Assembly (NCBI RefSeq): GCF_023517795.1
Contig: NZ_CP082928.1
Coordinates: 3,038,001 to 3,102,000 of the forward strand
Source: Pseudomonas fulva
GTDB taxonomy: Bacteria; Pseudomonadota; Gammaproteobacteria; Pseudomonadales; Pseudomonadaceae
Length of the DNA stretch: 64,000 nucleotides
Reading direction: 5' to 3'
The first letter of the stretch is position 1. The number at the start of each line of letters is the position of its first letter. The notes beneath the pieces were generated by a model. The model saw nothing but the letters and a program-made list of their open reading frames with translations, had not been told where the DNA came from and ran no database searches. The translations under genes were made by a program, and so were the position numbers. Of this stretch, positions 38,597-49,204 are shown one piece after another.

Positions 38597-38836
38597 ATGA
38601 ACGGGCTGAGCGATGTGCGATTGACCTTGAAAGGCAGTGAGTTGGAAGGCGGTAACGGGCGGCGACTGGCCGCGGCACCGGCGCATTCGGCGATGACGCA
38701 CCGCTGGCTGTGCTTCATCCGGCGCCTGACCACCCGGCGCGCACTGCTCAGGCTCAACGATGCTCAGCTGCAGGACATCGGCCTGAGCCGCGAGCAGGCC
38801 GTGCGCGAAGCCAACCTGCCGTTCTGGAAGCTCTGA
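38597..38836 (+). CDS. DUF1127 small protein
   Basis: A 79-residue protein ending in the DUF1127 (YjiS-like) domain: RALLRLNDAQLQDIGLSREQ with conserved tail EANLPFWKL. Proteins with this Arg-rich domain can bind RNA or other proteins; some in Agrobacterium and Rhodobacter affect phosphate and RNA metabolism. AGGAGAG precedes the ATG. It is divergent from the MocR gene across the operator array, so may be its target. Confidence 0.82.
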   Translation: MNGLSDVRLTLKGSELEGGNGRRLAAAPAHSAMTHRWLCFIRRLTTRRALLRLNDAQLQDIGLSREQAVREANLPFWKL

Positions 38837-38876
38837 CGCGGGCTTCATGCTGCGCTCAGCCGCAGACTGCCGGCGA

Positions 38877-40190
38877 TCAGAGCAGTTCCTTGAGGCGGTG
38901 CCAGAGCATGCCCAGCGCCAACAGGGGCGAGCGCAGATGGCGGCCGCCGGGGAAGGTCATATGCGGCACCCTGGCGAACAGCTCGAAGCCGCCGCCGGCC
39001 TGCCCGGCGATGGCTTCGGCGAGCAGTTTGCCGGCCAGGTGCGTGGCATTCACGCCGTGGCCCGCATAGGCCTGGGCGTAGAAGACGTTGGGCTGGTCCT
39101 TGAGCTGGCCCAGCTGCGGCAGGCGGTTGGCGCCGATGCCGATCATCCCGCCCCATTGATAGTCGATGCGCACGTGCTGCAGCTGTGGGAATACCGCGAG
39201 CATCTTCGGGCGCATGTAGGCGGCGATATCGGCAGGATCGGTGCCGGAGTAGCGGCAGGCGCCGCCGAACAGCAGGCGGCGGTCGGCGGACAGGCGATAG
39301 TAGTCGACCGCTACCCGCTGGTCGCAGAGCGCCATGTTCTGCGGGATCAGGGTATTGGCCTGCTCTTCGCTCAACGGCTCGGTGGCGATGATGTAGCTAC
39401 CGGCCGGCAGCACCTTGCCGCCCAGGGTCGGGTGCAGGTCGCGGATATAGGCGTTGCAGGCCAGCACCAGCTGCCCGGCGCGCACCACGCCCTGGGCGGT
39501 GTGCACGCGGATCTCGCTGCCGTAGTCGATACGCGTGGCCGGCGAGTGCTCGAACAGGCGTACACCCAGGCTCTGCGCCGCGGCGGCCTCGCCCAACGCG
39601 AGATTGAGCGGGTGCAGGTGGCCCGAGCCCATGTCGATCATGCCGCCGACATAGCGCTGTGAGCCGACCACCTCGTGCATCTGTTCCGGTTGCAGCAGGC
39701 GCAGCTCATGGCGATAGCCGAGGCTCTGCAGCTCGGCAGCATCTTCGGCGAAGCCGGCCAGGTCGCGGGGTTTGTTGGCCAGGTCGCAGTAGCCCCAGGT
39801 CAGGTCGCAGGCGATCTCGAACTGGGCGACTCGCCGGCGCACCAGCTCCACCGCCTCCAGGCCCATCAGTTTCAGTTCGCGCACCCCGTCCTTGCCGATC
39901 ACCGACTCGAACTGCTCGACGCCATGGCCGACCCCGCGAATCAGCTGGCCACCGTTACGCCCGCTGGCGCCCCAGCCGATGCGATGGGCTTCCAGCAGCA
40001 CCACCGAGAGGCCTTTCTGGGCCAGTTCGATGGCCGTGTTCAGGCCCGAGAAGCCGCCGCCGACGATGCATACGTCGGCATGCTGCTCGCCTTGCAAGGC
40101 CGGCAAGTCGAGCAGCTGGTTGGCGCTGGCGGCGTAGTAGGAGGGCGCATGCTCGGCGCTATGAACCGGCGGGTGGGCACGGGCGGTCAT
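38877..40190 (-). CDS. FAD-dependent oxidoreductase, PauB/PuuB-like
   Basis: A 437-residue DAO-type flavoenzyme with the FAD-binding VCIVGGGFSGLNTAIELA and the C-terminal GGMIGIGANRLPQLG and YAGHGVNATHLAGKL. It resembles gamma-glutamyl-polyamine oxidases (PuuB in E. coli, PauB1-4 in P. aeruginosa; I recall the homologue in this position as PauB4). It would oxidise gamma-glutamylputrescine or a similar amine, giving an aldehyde for KauB-type dehydrogenases. The ATG at 40190 follows CAGGA; the upstream frame is not supported. Confidence 0.85.
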   Translation of the reverse strand: MTARAHPPVHSAEHAPSYYAASANQLLDLPALQGEQHADVCIVGGGFSGLNTAIELAQKGLSVVLLEAHRIGWGASGRNGGQLIRGVGHGVEQFESVIGKDGVRELKLMGLEAVELVRRRVAQFEIACDLTWGYCDLANKPRDLAGFAEDAAELQSLGYRHELRLLQPEQMHEVVGSQRYVGGMIDMGSGHLHPLNLALGEAAAAQSLGVRLFEHSPATRIDYGSEIRVHTAQGVVRAGQLVLACNAYIRDLHPTLGGKVLPAGSYIIATEPLSEEQANTLIPQNMALCDQRVAVDYYRLSADRRLLFGGACRYSGTDPADIAAYMRPKMLAVFPQLQHVRIDYQWGGMIGIGANRLPQLGQLKDQPNVFYAQAYAGHGVNATHLAGKLLAEAIAGQAGGGFELFARVPHMTFPGGRHLRSPLLALGMLWHRLKELL

Positions 40191-40343
40191 ATGCGAAATC
40201 CTGAAGTCTGTGTGGCTAAAAATGGACGAAGCATAAGCGCGCAGGAGGTTGCCAGCCAACCACGCATCCGCCGCGCAAGCGGTGCTTTGCCTGGCTTGAG
40301 CCCGGCTGTACCATGCCCGCCTGCCGTTCCTGAGCCTCCGACC

Positions 40344-40697
40344 ATGAGTTGTACCAGCCGCAAGATCGACCTGTTGCGCCGCCAGATTCCGCGCTTTGAG
40401 TGTGTGCCTGGCTGTCACGATTGCTGCGGCCCGGTCACGGCTTCCTCCGAAGAAATGGCGCGCCTGCCGCGCAAGACCCGCGCCGAGCAGGACGCCGCCC
40501 TGGCCGCTTACAACTGCGTACACCTAGGGCCGAACGGCTGCCAGGTGTACGACCAGCGTCCGCTGATCTGCCGGCTGTTCGGCACCACGCCGAACCTGCC
40601 GTGCCCCCATGGCCGCGGGCCCGAACAGCCCATCGAGGCGCATGTCGAACAGCAGGTGCACCAGCTGATCGCCACTACCCGCCAGGTGCTCGTTTAG
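40344..40697 (+). CDS. YkgJ-family cysteine cluster protein
   Basis: A 117-residue protein rich in Cys: Cys3, Cys20, Cys24, Cys27 and Cys28 in the N-terminal part (FECVPGCHDCC), then YNCVHLGPNGCQVYDQRPLICRLFG and a further Cys near LPCPHG. This is the YkgJ/UPF0153 pattern, which probably binds a metal or Fe-S cluster; function unknown. It is convergent with dadR, three bases apart. Confidence 0.82.
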   Translation: MSCTSRKIDLLRRQIPRFECVPGCHDCCGPVTASSEEMARLPRKTRAEQDAALAAYNCVHLGPNGCQVYDQRPLICRLFGTTPNLPCPHGRGPEQPIEAHVEQQVHQLIATTRQVLV

Positions 40698-40700
40698 CGA

Positions 40701-41189
40701 TTACTCCGGCACCGGCAGCGCCAGGCTCTCCTTCACCTCTTCCATCACGATATAGCTCTTCGACTCACGTACATGGGGCAGCTTGAGCAGGATGTCGCCA
40801 AGCAGCTTGCGGTAGCTGGCCATCTCGTTGATGCGCGCCTTCACCAGGTAGTCGAAGTCGCCTGATACCAGGTGGCACTCCAGCACGTGGGGCAGCTTGA
40901 GCACGGCACGGCGGAAGTCCTCGAAGGTGTCGCCCGACTTGTAGTCTAGGCTGATTTCCACGAACACCAGCAGGCTGGCCTTGAGGTTCTGCGGGTTGAG
41001 GCGGGCGTGGTAGCCCATGATGATGCCTTCGCGCTCCAGGCGGCGAACCCGTTCCGTGCACGGCGTGGTCGACAGGCCGACCCGTTCGCCCAGCTCGGTG
41101 AAGGAGATGCGCCCGTCCTCCTGGAGGATGCGCAGGATGTTGCGATCGATCTTGTCCAGCTCGCGGCGGCTCTGGTGTTGCGTACGCAT
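40701..41189 (-). CDS. dadR: Lrp/AsnC-type regulator DadR
   Basis: A 162-residue leucine-responsive-type regulator: N-terminal HTH (DKIDRNILRILQEDGRISFTE ends LSTTPCTERVRRLEREGII) and C-terminal ligand-binding RAM domain (VLECHLVSGDFDYLVKAR). In P. aeruginosa the matching gene (annotated lrp, PA5308, from memory) activates dadAX when L-alanine is present. The ATG at 41189 gives MRTQHQSRRELDKIDRN; GAGGGG is upstream. It is divergent from dadA. Confidence 0.93.
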   Translation of the reverse strand: MRTQHQSRRELDKIDRNILRILQEDGRISFTELGERVGLSTTPCTERVRRLEREGIIMGYHARLNPQNLKASLLVFVEISLDYKSGDTFEDFRRAVLKLPHVLECHLVSGDFDYLVKARINEMASYRKLLGDILLKLPHVRESKSYIVMEEVKESLALPVPE

Positions 41190-41204
41190 GCTCGGCACCC
41201 CTCC

Positions 41205-41320
41205 GTGAAAGGCTCGTAAAGCCAGAATTCCCTTCGAATATACGAGTGTATACAGTGAAAAGCACTGGCATTCACTTTCTATACTGTACGCATCGACTTC
41301 TCAAATCGTAATACGCCAGT
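41205..41320. promoter_or_regulatory. dadR-dadA divergent control region
   Basis: An AT-rich stretch with repeated GTATAC-like elements: CGAATATACGAGTGTATACA and, inverted around 41264, GTGAAA...TTCAC with TATACTGTAC. Lrp-type regulators bind such spaced imperfect palindromes; DadR sites probably lie here. Exact half-sites cannot be fixed from one sequence. Confidence 0.5.
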
Positions 41321-41345
41321 GCATCGTCGCGGCGAGGAGAACAAC

Positions 41346-42644
41346 ATGCGGGTTCTGGTGCTTGGTAGCGGTGTGATCGGTACGGCCAGTGCGTACTACC
41401 TGGCCCGTCAGGGGTTCGAGGTGGTGGTGGTCGATCGCCAGGACGGCCCCGCCATGGAAACCAGCTTCGCCAACGCCGGCCAGGTGTCGCCGGGTTACGC
41501 ATCGCCCTGGGCGGCGCCGGGCATCCCGCTGAAGGCGATGAAGTGGCTGCTGCAAAAGCATGCGCCCCTGGCGATCAAACTGACCGGCGATGTGGATCAG
41601 TACCTGTGGATGGCGCAGATGCTGCGCAACTGCACCGCCAGCCGCTATGCGGTGAACAAGGAGCGCATGGTGCGCCTCTCCGAGTACAGCCGCGATTGCC
41701 TCGACGAGCTGCGCGCCGAAACCGGCATCGGCTACGAAGCGCGCCAGCTCGGCACCACCCAGCTGTTCCGTACCCAGGCGCAACTGGATAACGCCGCCAA
41801 GGACATCTCGGTACTGGAGCAATCCGGTGTGCCTTACGAGCTGCTCGACCGCGCCGGCATCGCCAAGGTCGAACCGGCCCTGGCCAGCGTCACCGACAAG
41901 CTGGCGGGCGCCCTGCGCCTGCCCAACGACCAGACCGGCGACTGCCAGCTGTTCACCCGCAGGCTGGCCGAGATGGCCACCGCGCTGGGCGTGCAGTTCC
42001 GCTTCGGGCAGAACATCCAGCGCCTGGACGTGGCCGGTGACCGCATCAATGGCGTGTGGATCGACGGCAAGCTGGAGACCGCCGACCGCTACGTGCTCGC
42101 CCTTGGCAGCTACAGCCCGCAACTGCTCAAGCCGCTGGGTATCCGCGCGCCGGTGTATCCGCTCAAGGGTTACTCGCTGACCGTACCGATCACCAACCCG
42201 GACATGGCGCCGACCTCGACCATTCTCGACGAGACCTACAAGGTCGCCATCACCCGTTTCGACCAGCGCATCCGCGTCGGCGGCATGGCCGAGATCGCCG
42301 GTTTCGACCTGAGCCTCAACCCGCGGCGTCGCGAAACCCTGGAAATGATCGTTGGTGACCTGTACCCCCAGGGCGGCGACCTGAGCCAGGCGGATTTCTG
42401 GACCGGCCTGCGCCCGGCCACCCCGGATGGCACGCCGATCGTTGGCGCCACACCCTATCGAAACCTGTTTCTGAACACCGGACACGGTACCCTAGGCTGG
42501 ACCATGGCCTGCGGCTCCGGTCGCCTGCTGGCCGACCTGATCGCCAGGAAGCGCCCGCAGATCAGCAGCGAAGGCCTGGATATTTCCCGTTACGGTAGCC
42601 CCAAGGAGTTGAACAACCATGTCCATACAGCGCCTGCGAACTGA
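41346..42644 (+). CDS. dadA: D-amino acid dehydrogenase small subunit
   Basis: A 432-residue FAD enzyme that oxidises D-alanine and other D-amino acids to keto acids, passing electrons to the respiratory chain at the inner membrane. The FAD motif [18 protein letters not shown] is at the N-terminus; [18 protein letters not shown] and [16 protein letters not shown] near the C-terminus are typical of DadA. AGGAGA stands before ATG 41346. It overlaps ridA by 26 bases and leads the dadA-ridA-dadX group, controlled by the divergent dadR. Confidence 0.97.
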   Translation: MRVLVLGSGVIGTASAYYLARQGFEVVVVDRQDGPAMETSFANAGQVSPGYASPWAAPGIPLKAMKWLLQKHAPLAIKLTGDVDQYLWMAQMLRNCTASRYAVNKERMVRLSEYSRDCLDELRAETGIGYEARQLGTTQLFRTQAQLDNAAKDISVLEQSGVPYELLDRAGIAKVEPALASVTDKLAGALRLPNDQTGDCQLFTRRLAEMATALGVQFRFGQNIQRLDVAGDRINGVWIDGKLETADRYVLALGSYSPQLLKPLGIRAPVYPLKGYSLTVPITNPDMAPTSTILDETYKVAITRFDQRIRVGGMAEIAGFDLSLNPRRRETLEMIVGDLYPQGGDLSQADFWTGLRPATPDGTPIVGATPYRNLFLNTGHGTLGWTMACGSGRLLADLIARKRPQISSEGLDISRYGSPKELNNHVHTAPAN

Positions 42645-42969
42645 GCCGCGCCTGAGCGAAATCGTCATCCACAACGGTACCGTTTACCTGGCTGGCCAAC
42701 TGGATGAAAACCACAGCGACGGTATCGAAGCGCAGACCAAGGCGACCCTGGACAGCATCGATGCCTTCCTGGCCGAGGCGGGCACCGACAAGACGCGCAT
42801 CCTGTCGATCACCATCTTCCTCAAGAACATCGACGACCGCGATGGCATGAACAAGGTCTGGGACGCCTGGGTGCCGGCCGGCCACTCGCCCGCCCGCGCC
42901 TGTGTGGAAGCCAAGCTGTATTCGCCGGATGTGCTGGTGGAAATGACGGTGATCGCGGCGCTGCCTTGA
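42619..42969 (+). CDS. RidA-family enamine/imine deaminase
   Basis: A 116-residue YjgF/YER057c/UK114 protein with the substrate-binding Arg in [20 protein letters not shown]. RidA proteins hydrolyse reactive imines and enamines; DadA releases an imine (iminopropionate), so the placement inside the dad operon makes chemical sense. Translation starts within the end of dadA. Confidence 0.92.
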   Translation: MSIQRLRTEPRLSEIVIHNGTVYLAGQLDENHSDGIEAQTKATLDSIDAFLAEAGTDKTRILSITIFLKNIDDRDGMNKVWDAWVPAGHSPARACVEAKLYSPDVLVEMTVIAALP

Positions 42970-43005
42970 TGCCTGTATCGCTCTTGGCCTAAGACTGGCC
43001 GAATT

Positions 43006-43070
43006 GTGGGAGCGGGCCATGCCCGCGATTTTTTCGCGCGCATGAACTAGGCGTCCCCGCGCGCTCCCAC
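43006..43070. repeat. REP-like palindrome, copy C (reverse orientation)
   Basis: GTGGGAGCGGGCCATGCCCG at the left and GCGCGCTCCCAC at the right. The asymmetric block here is CATGAACTAGGCGTCCCCGC, the complement of that in copies A and B with one change. It lies between ridA and dadX, inside the presumed operon, and may affect transcript stability. Confidence 0.8.
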
Positions 43071-43104
43071 AGGTTTCCTGCTTATATCCTGCTTCGAGAT
43101 AACC

Positions 43105-44178
43105 ATGCGCCCCGCCCGTGCCCTGATCGACCTGCAAGCCCTGCGTCACAACTACCAACTGGCCCGTGAACTGGCTGGCGCCCGCGCGCTGGCGGTGGTC
43201 AAGGCCGACGCCTACGGGCACGGCGCGGTGCGTTGCGCCCGGGCGCTGCAGGCGGATGCCGATGGTTTCGCCGTGGCCTGTATCGAGGAAGCGCTGCAAC
43301 TGCGCGCAGCGGGCATCAGTGCGCCGATCCTGCTGCTCGAAGGTTTTTTCGAAGCCAGCGAGCTGACGCTGATCGAGCAGCATGACCTGTGGACAGTGGT
43401 ACACGCCGAGTGGCAGCTCGACGCAATCGAGCAGGCAGCGCTCCAGCGCCCGCTGAACGTCTGGCTCAAGCTGGACAGCGGCATGCACCGCGTCGGTTTC
43501 CACCCGGCTGATTACCAGGCGGCCTACCGGCGCCTGCTGGCCAGCGGCAAGGTGGCGAAGATCGTGCTGATGAGCCACTTCTCCCGCGCCGACGAGCTCG
43601 ATTGCAGCCGCAGCGATGAGCAATTGGCGGTGTTCCAGCAGGCCCGCGAAGGCCTGGCCGCCGAGGTCAGCCTGCGCAATTCGCCGGCCCTGCTGGGCTG
43701 GCCGAGCATCCCCAGTGACTGGTCGCGGCCCGGCATCATGCTCTATGGCATCACGCCGTTCGAGCAGGCCCAGCAAGTCGCCGCCCGGCTGCAGCCGGTG
43801 ATGACCCTGGAGTCGCGGGTGATCAGCGTGCGTGATCTGCCGGCCGGCGAGCCGGTCGGCTATGGTGCGCGCTTCGTCAGCGAACGTGCGACGCGGGTGG
43901 GTGTGGTCGCCATGGGCTATGCCGACGGTTATCCGCGCCATGCGCCGACCGGCACCCCGGTGCTGATCGACGGCCAGCCATCGCGGATCATCGGCCGGGT
44001 GTCCATGGACATGCTTACTGTCGACCTCAGCGACCTGCCAGGCGCTGGCCTGGGCAGCCGCGTCGAGTTCTGGGGCCGCGGCGTGCTGGCCAGCGATGTC
44101 GCCCTGGCCGCCGGCACCATTCCTTACCAGCTGTTCTGTAACGTGCGGCGGGTGCCACTGATCTACAGCGAAGCCTGA
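43105..44178 (+). CDS. dadX: Alanine racemase, catabolic
   Basis: A 357-residue PLP racemase. Lys33 in [11 protein letters not shown] forms the Schiff base; the opposing Tyr is in VGYGARF. Other landmarks are [30 protein letters not shown] and [12 protein letters not shown]. It turns L-alanine into D-alanine, which DadA oxidises. The position after dadA-ridA marks it as dadX and not the anabolic alr. A palindromic repeat begins three bases after the stop. Confidence 0.96.
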   Translation: MRPARALIDLQALRHNYQLARELAGARALAVVKADAYGHGAVRCARALQADADGFAVACIEEALQLRAAGISAPILLLEGFFEASELTLIEQHDLWTVVHAEWQLDAIEQAALQRPLNVWLKLDSGMHRVGFHPADYQAAYRRLLASGKVAKIVLMSHFSRADELDCSRSDEQLAVFQQAREGLAAEVSLRNSPALLGWPSIPSDWSRPGIMLYGITPFEQAQQVAARLQPVMTLESRVISVRDLPAGEPVGYGARFVSERATRVGVVAMGYADGYPRHAPTGTPVLIDGQPSRIIGRVSMDMLTVDLSDLPGAGLGSRVEFWGRGVLASDVALAAGTIPYQLFCNVRRVPLIYSEA

Positions 44179-44181
44179 GAA

Positions 44182-44384
44182 GCTGTTCATGATCGCTCAG
44201 CCCAGCTGCGTCGGTTTGGCAGCTAAGTGGCGGGAGCGGCCATTTGCAGGCCGTAGGGTGGATGACGCCTTTCTCATCCACCATTGCGATCCTGAGGTGG
44301 TGGACGGGTGAAGCGTCGTCCACCCTACGAAAGGCCGCTTCTGCCTTGCAGCTGCCGCTGCATGCCCATAACGATCATGACAGG
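44182..44384. repeat. About 203-bp composite palindromic repeat after dadX
   Basis: The outer ends GCTGTTCATGATCG and CGATCATGACAGG are related inverted repeats. The right side, read on the minus strand, contains GGGCATGCAGCGGCAGCT then GCAAGG, matching the repeat at 19913. An inner palindrome at 44253-44328 has GTAGGGTGGATGACGC against GCGTCGTCCACCCTAC. The inner element may have entered the outer one. Confidence 0.7.
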
Positions 44385-44485
44385 TGCTGAGCGGGATACG
44401 CCCCAAGTGTTCGGGCTGTTGTAAATACTGAACACTGTCGCCATGATAAGACCACTTTTCATGGCTTCACTGGGGGTAACCAGCA

Positions 44486-45034
44486 TTGGACGTCGGTCTT
44501 CGCCTGCAATCGATCCGCAAGCAAAAGGGGCTTTCCCAGCGCGAACTCGCCAAGCGGGCGGGGGTTACCAACAGCACCATCTCGATGATCGAGAAGAACA
44601 GCGTAAGCCCGTCGATCAGTTCGCTGAAGAAGGTGCTGGCCGGCATCCCCATGTCGCTCGTGGAATTCTTCTCTCTGGAAGCCGAGCAGGACAGCCCGGT
44701 GCAGGTGGTCTACCGCGCCAGCGAGCTGACCGATATCCATAGCGGCGCGATCACCATGAAGCTGATCGGCAAGGCGCACCCCAGCCGGGCCATCTCCTTT
44801 CTCGACGAAACCTACCCGCCGCACAGCGATACCGGCCTGGAGATGTACGCCCACGAGGGCGAGGAGACCGGCATGCTGGTGGAAGGGCGCCTGGAGCTGA
44901 CCGTCGGTGACGAGGTGTTCATCCTCGAGAGCGGCGACAGCTACTACTTCGAGAGCAGCCGGCCGCACCGCTTTCGCAATCCCTTCGATCAGCCGGCGCG
45001 GCTGATCAGCGCCACCACGCCCGCCAACTTCTAG
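44486..45034 (+). CDS. pauR: PauR-like regulator (HTH_3 plus cupin)
   Basis: A 182-residue regulator: an XRE-type HTH in residues 5-60 (LRLQSIRKQKGLSQRELAKR ... STISMIEKN) and a C-terminal cupin (GLEMYAHEGEETGMLVEGRL ... DSYYFESSRPHRF). In P. aeruginosa PauR represses gamma-glutamylpolyamine catabolic genes and responds to polyamines. The start appears to be TTG 44486 giving LDVGLRLQSIRKQKG, with GGGGGTAAC upstream. It probably controls the pauB-like oxidase and kauB of this region. Confidence 0.88.
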   Translation: MDVGLRLQSIRKQKGLSQRELAKRAGVTNSTISMIEKNSVSPSISSLKKVLAGIPMSLVEFFSLEAEQDSPVQVVYRASELTDIHSGAITMKLIGKAHPSRAISFLDETYPPHSDTGLEMYAHEGEETGMLVEGRLELTVGDEVFILESGDSYYFESSRPHRFRNPFDQPARLISATTPANF

Positions 45035-45161
45035 GCCCGCGCCAGGCAATCTGCGCCGTCGTTGATCTGCGTCATGGGGTCACGCATCCCGCCGTTTCGG
45101 CCAGTCGGTATACTTTGCCGGCTTGCGAAACCGTGGCCGAACCACCCATGAGGGCATCTGA

Positions 45162-45584
45162 GTGAACCCAATTAGAAGCATGCTGGTAGCGCCGGCCATC
45201 GCCCTGGCGCTGTGGGCCGTGACGGCCCAGGCGAATACCGACGAAGCGATTGCCGAGCGGATCAAACCCGTGGGACAGGTGTGCATTGCCGGGCAGGAGT
45301 GCCAGGGCGTCGAAGCCGTGGCGACCGCCGCTGCCGGTGCTGCGCGTAGCGCCGATGACATCATTGCCAGGCACTGCACGGCCTGTCACACCAGCGGGCT
45401 CCTGGGTGCGCCGAAGATCGGCGACACGGCGGCGTGGAAGGAGCGTGCCGATCACCAGGGCGGCCTGGATGGCATCCTCGCCGCGGCCATCAACGGCATC
45501 AATGCCATGCCGCCCAAGGGCACCTGTGGCGATTGCTCGGATGACGAGTTGCGCGCTGCCATCCAGAAGATGTCCGGCCTGTAA
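45162..45584 (+). CDS. Cytochrome c5 family protein
   Basis: A 140-residue periplasmic cytochrome: signal peptide (about 1-24, ending AQA), a short linker, then a monohaem domain with haem attachment CTACH in ARHCTACHTSG, PKIGDTAAWKER, and the second Cys pair in GTCGDCSDDEL that forms the c5 disulphide. The axial Met is in NAMPPKG. The start is GTG 45162 with GAGGG upstream. It may carry electrons to terminal oxidases. Confidence 0.92.
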   Translation: MNPIRSMLVAPAIALALWAVTAQANTDEAIAERIKPVGQVCIAGQECQGVEAVATAAAGAARSADDIIARHCTACHTSGLLGAPKIGDTAAWKERADHQGGLDGILAAAINGINAMPPKGTCGDCSDDELRAAIQKMSGL

Positions 45585-45603
45585 GCCGCGGATTTGCCCC
45601 TCG

Positions 45604-45630
45604 AAAAAGCCGCCAAGTGGCGGCTTTGTC
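45604..45630 (+). terminator. Terminator after cytochrome c5 gene
   Basis: AAAAGCCGCC and GGCGGCTTT pair over AAGT, followed by GTCGTTTC, 20 bases past the stop. Confidence 0.75.
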
Positions 45631-45715
45631 GTTTCAGAATGATGACAACATGCAGCAAAAGGCGCAGCGGGGCAGTCCAACGGGGACGATCCCGACCGTT
45701 GGCCTGGAGAACCGC

Positions 45716-48446
<2,731 letters not shown>

Positions 48447-48521
48447 TCAAATTGCCGATCATTTGTAGCGAAAACACCGCGCGCGTCATCCGCTCGTCCA
48501 TTGCCGGGCCCAGCCGGGCGC

Positions 48522-49004
48522 TCAGGCGCTGCGGGTCAGCCGGCGCAGAATGTCCCGCGGAATGCCGCGCGGATCCAGCGGCAGCCTGTCCGGCGCCGGT
48601 TCCAGGCCCAGCTCGAACAGCCAGTTGAGGGCGTATTCGCGCAGTTGCTTGTGCTCGTACTCCTGCCACTGCTGGCGCAGGGCCGGGAAGTAGTCGATCT
48701 CGTAGTCGAAGGCGCGCAGCGGCTTGCGGCCGGTCAGCGCGGCGCTGAGCAGCGGATGGGCGTTGAGGTCGTTGAGGGTGAACAGGAAGGATTCGCGCAT
48801 CGCCACGCGCTGGGCCACGTCCAGGTTCGGCACGTGGGCGTAGCGCTCGGGGTTGAGCTGCACCTGCTGGCGTTCCTCGCTGCCCTGGTCCTCCGGCGAC
48901 AGGCTCAGCAGCGTGCCGGCGTCCATGTCGAGCCAGTGTTCGAGGGTTTCGCGGCCGCTGATCAACTGGGTCAGGGTGTCGAGGTCGAGAGTGAGCGTGC
49001 GCAT
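48522..49004 (-). CDS. UPF0158 family protein
   Basis: A 160-residue soluble protein of the UPF0158 family: MRTLTLDLDTLTQLISGRET, then NPERYAHVPNLDVAQRVAMR and the acidic-aromatic C-terminal part (AFDYEIDYFPALRQQWQEYE ... ALNWLFELGLEP). Function is unknown. AGAGG is upstream of the ATG at 49004. It lies between xpt and rep, both on the same strand. Confidence 0.8.
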   Translation of the reverse strand: MRTLTLDLDTLTQLISGRETLEHWLDMDAGTLLSLSPEDQGSEERQQVQLNPERYAHVPNLDVAQRVAMRESFLFTLNDLNAHPLLSAALTGRKPLRAFDYEIDYFPALRQQWQEYEHKQLREYALNWLFELGLEPAPDRLPLDPRGIPRDILRRLTRSA

Positions 49005-49204
49005 GGTGCCGGGCCTCTGCAAGGGGAGCTGACGATGACGGGGCCGGCTGCTGGAGCCGGCCTCTCACTCTGACTACGAAATGTGGCACTGGTGCCCGGC
49101 GGGATGATGGGGTCGGCGAAAAGGTAGCCTGGGTTGAGCTAAGCGATATCCAGGTCGACTTTTCGGTGGCGCGGCGCCCGAGCCGGGCTGCGGATGGTGA
49201 CCCG

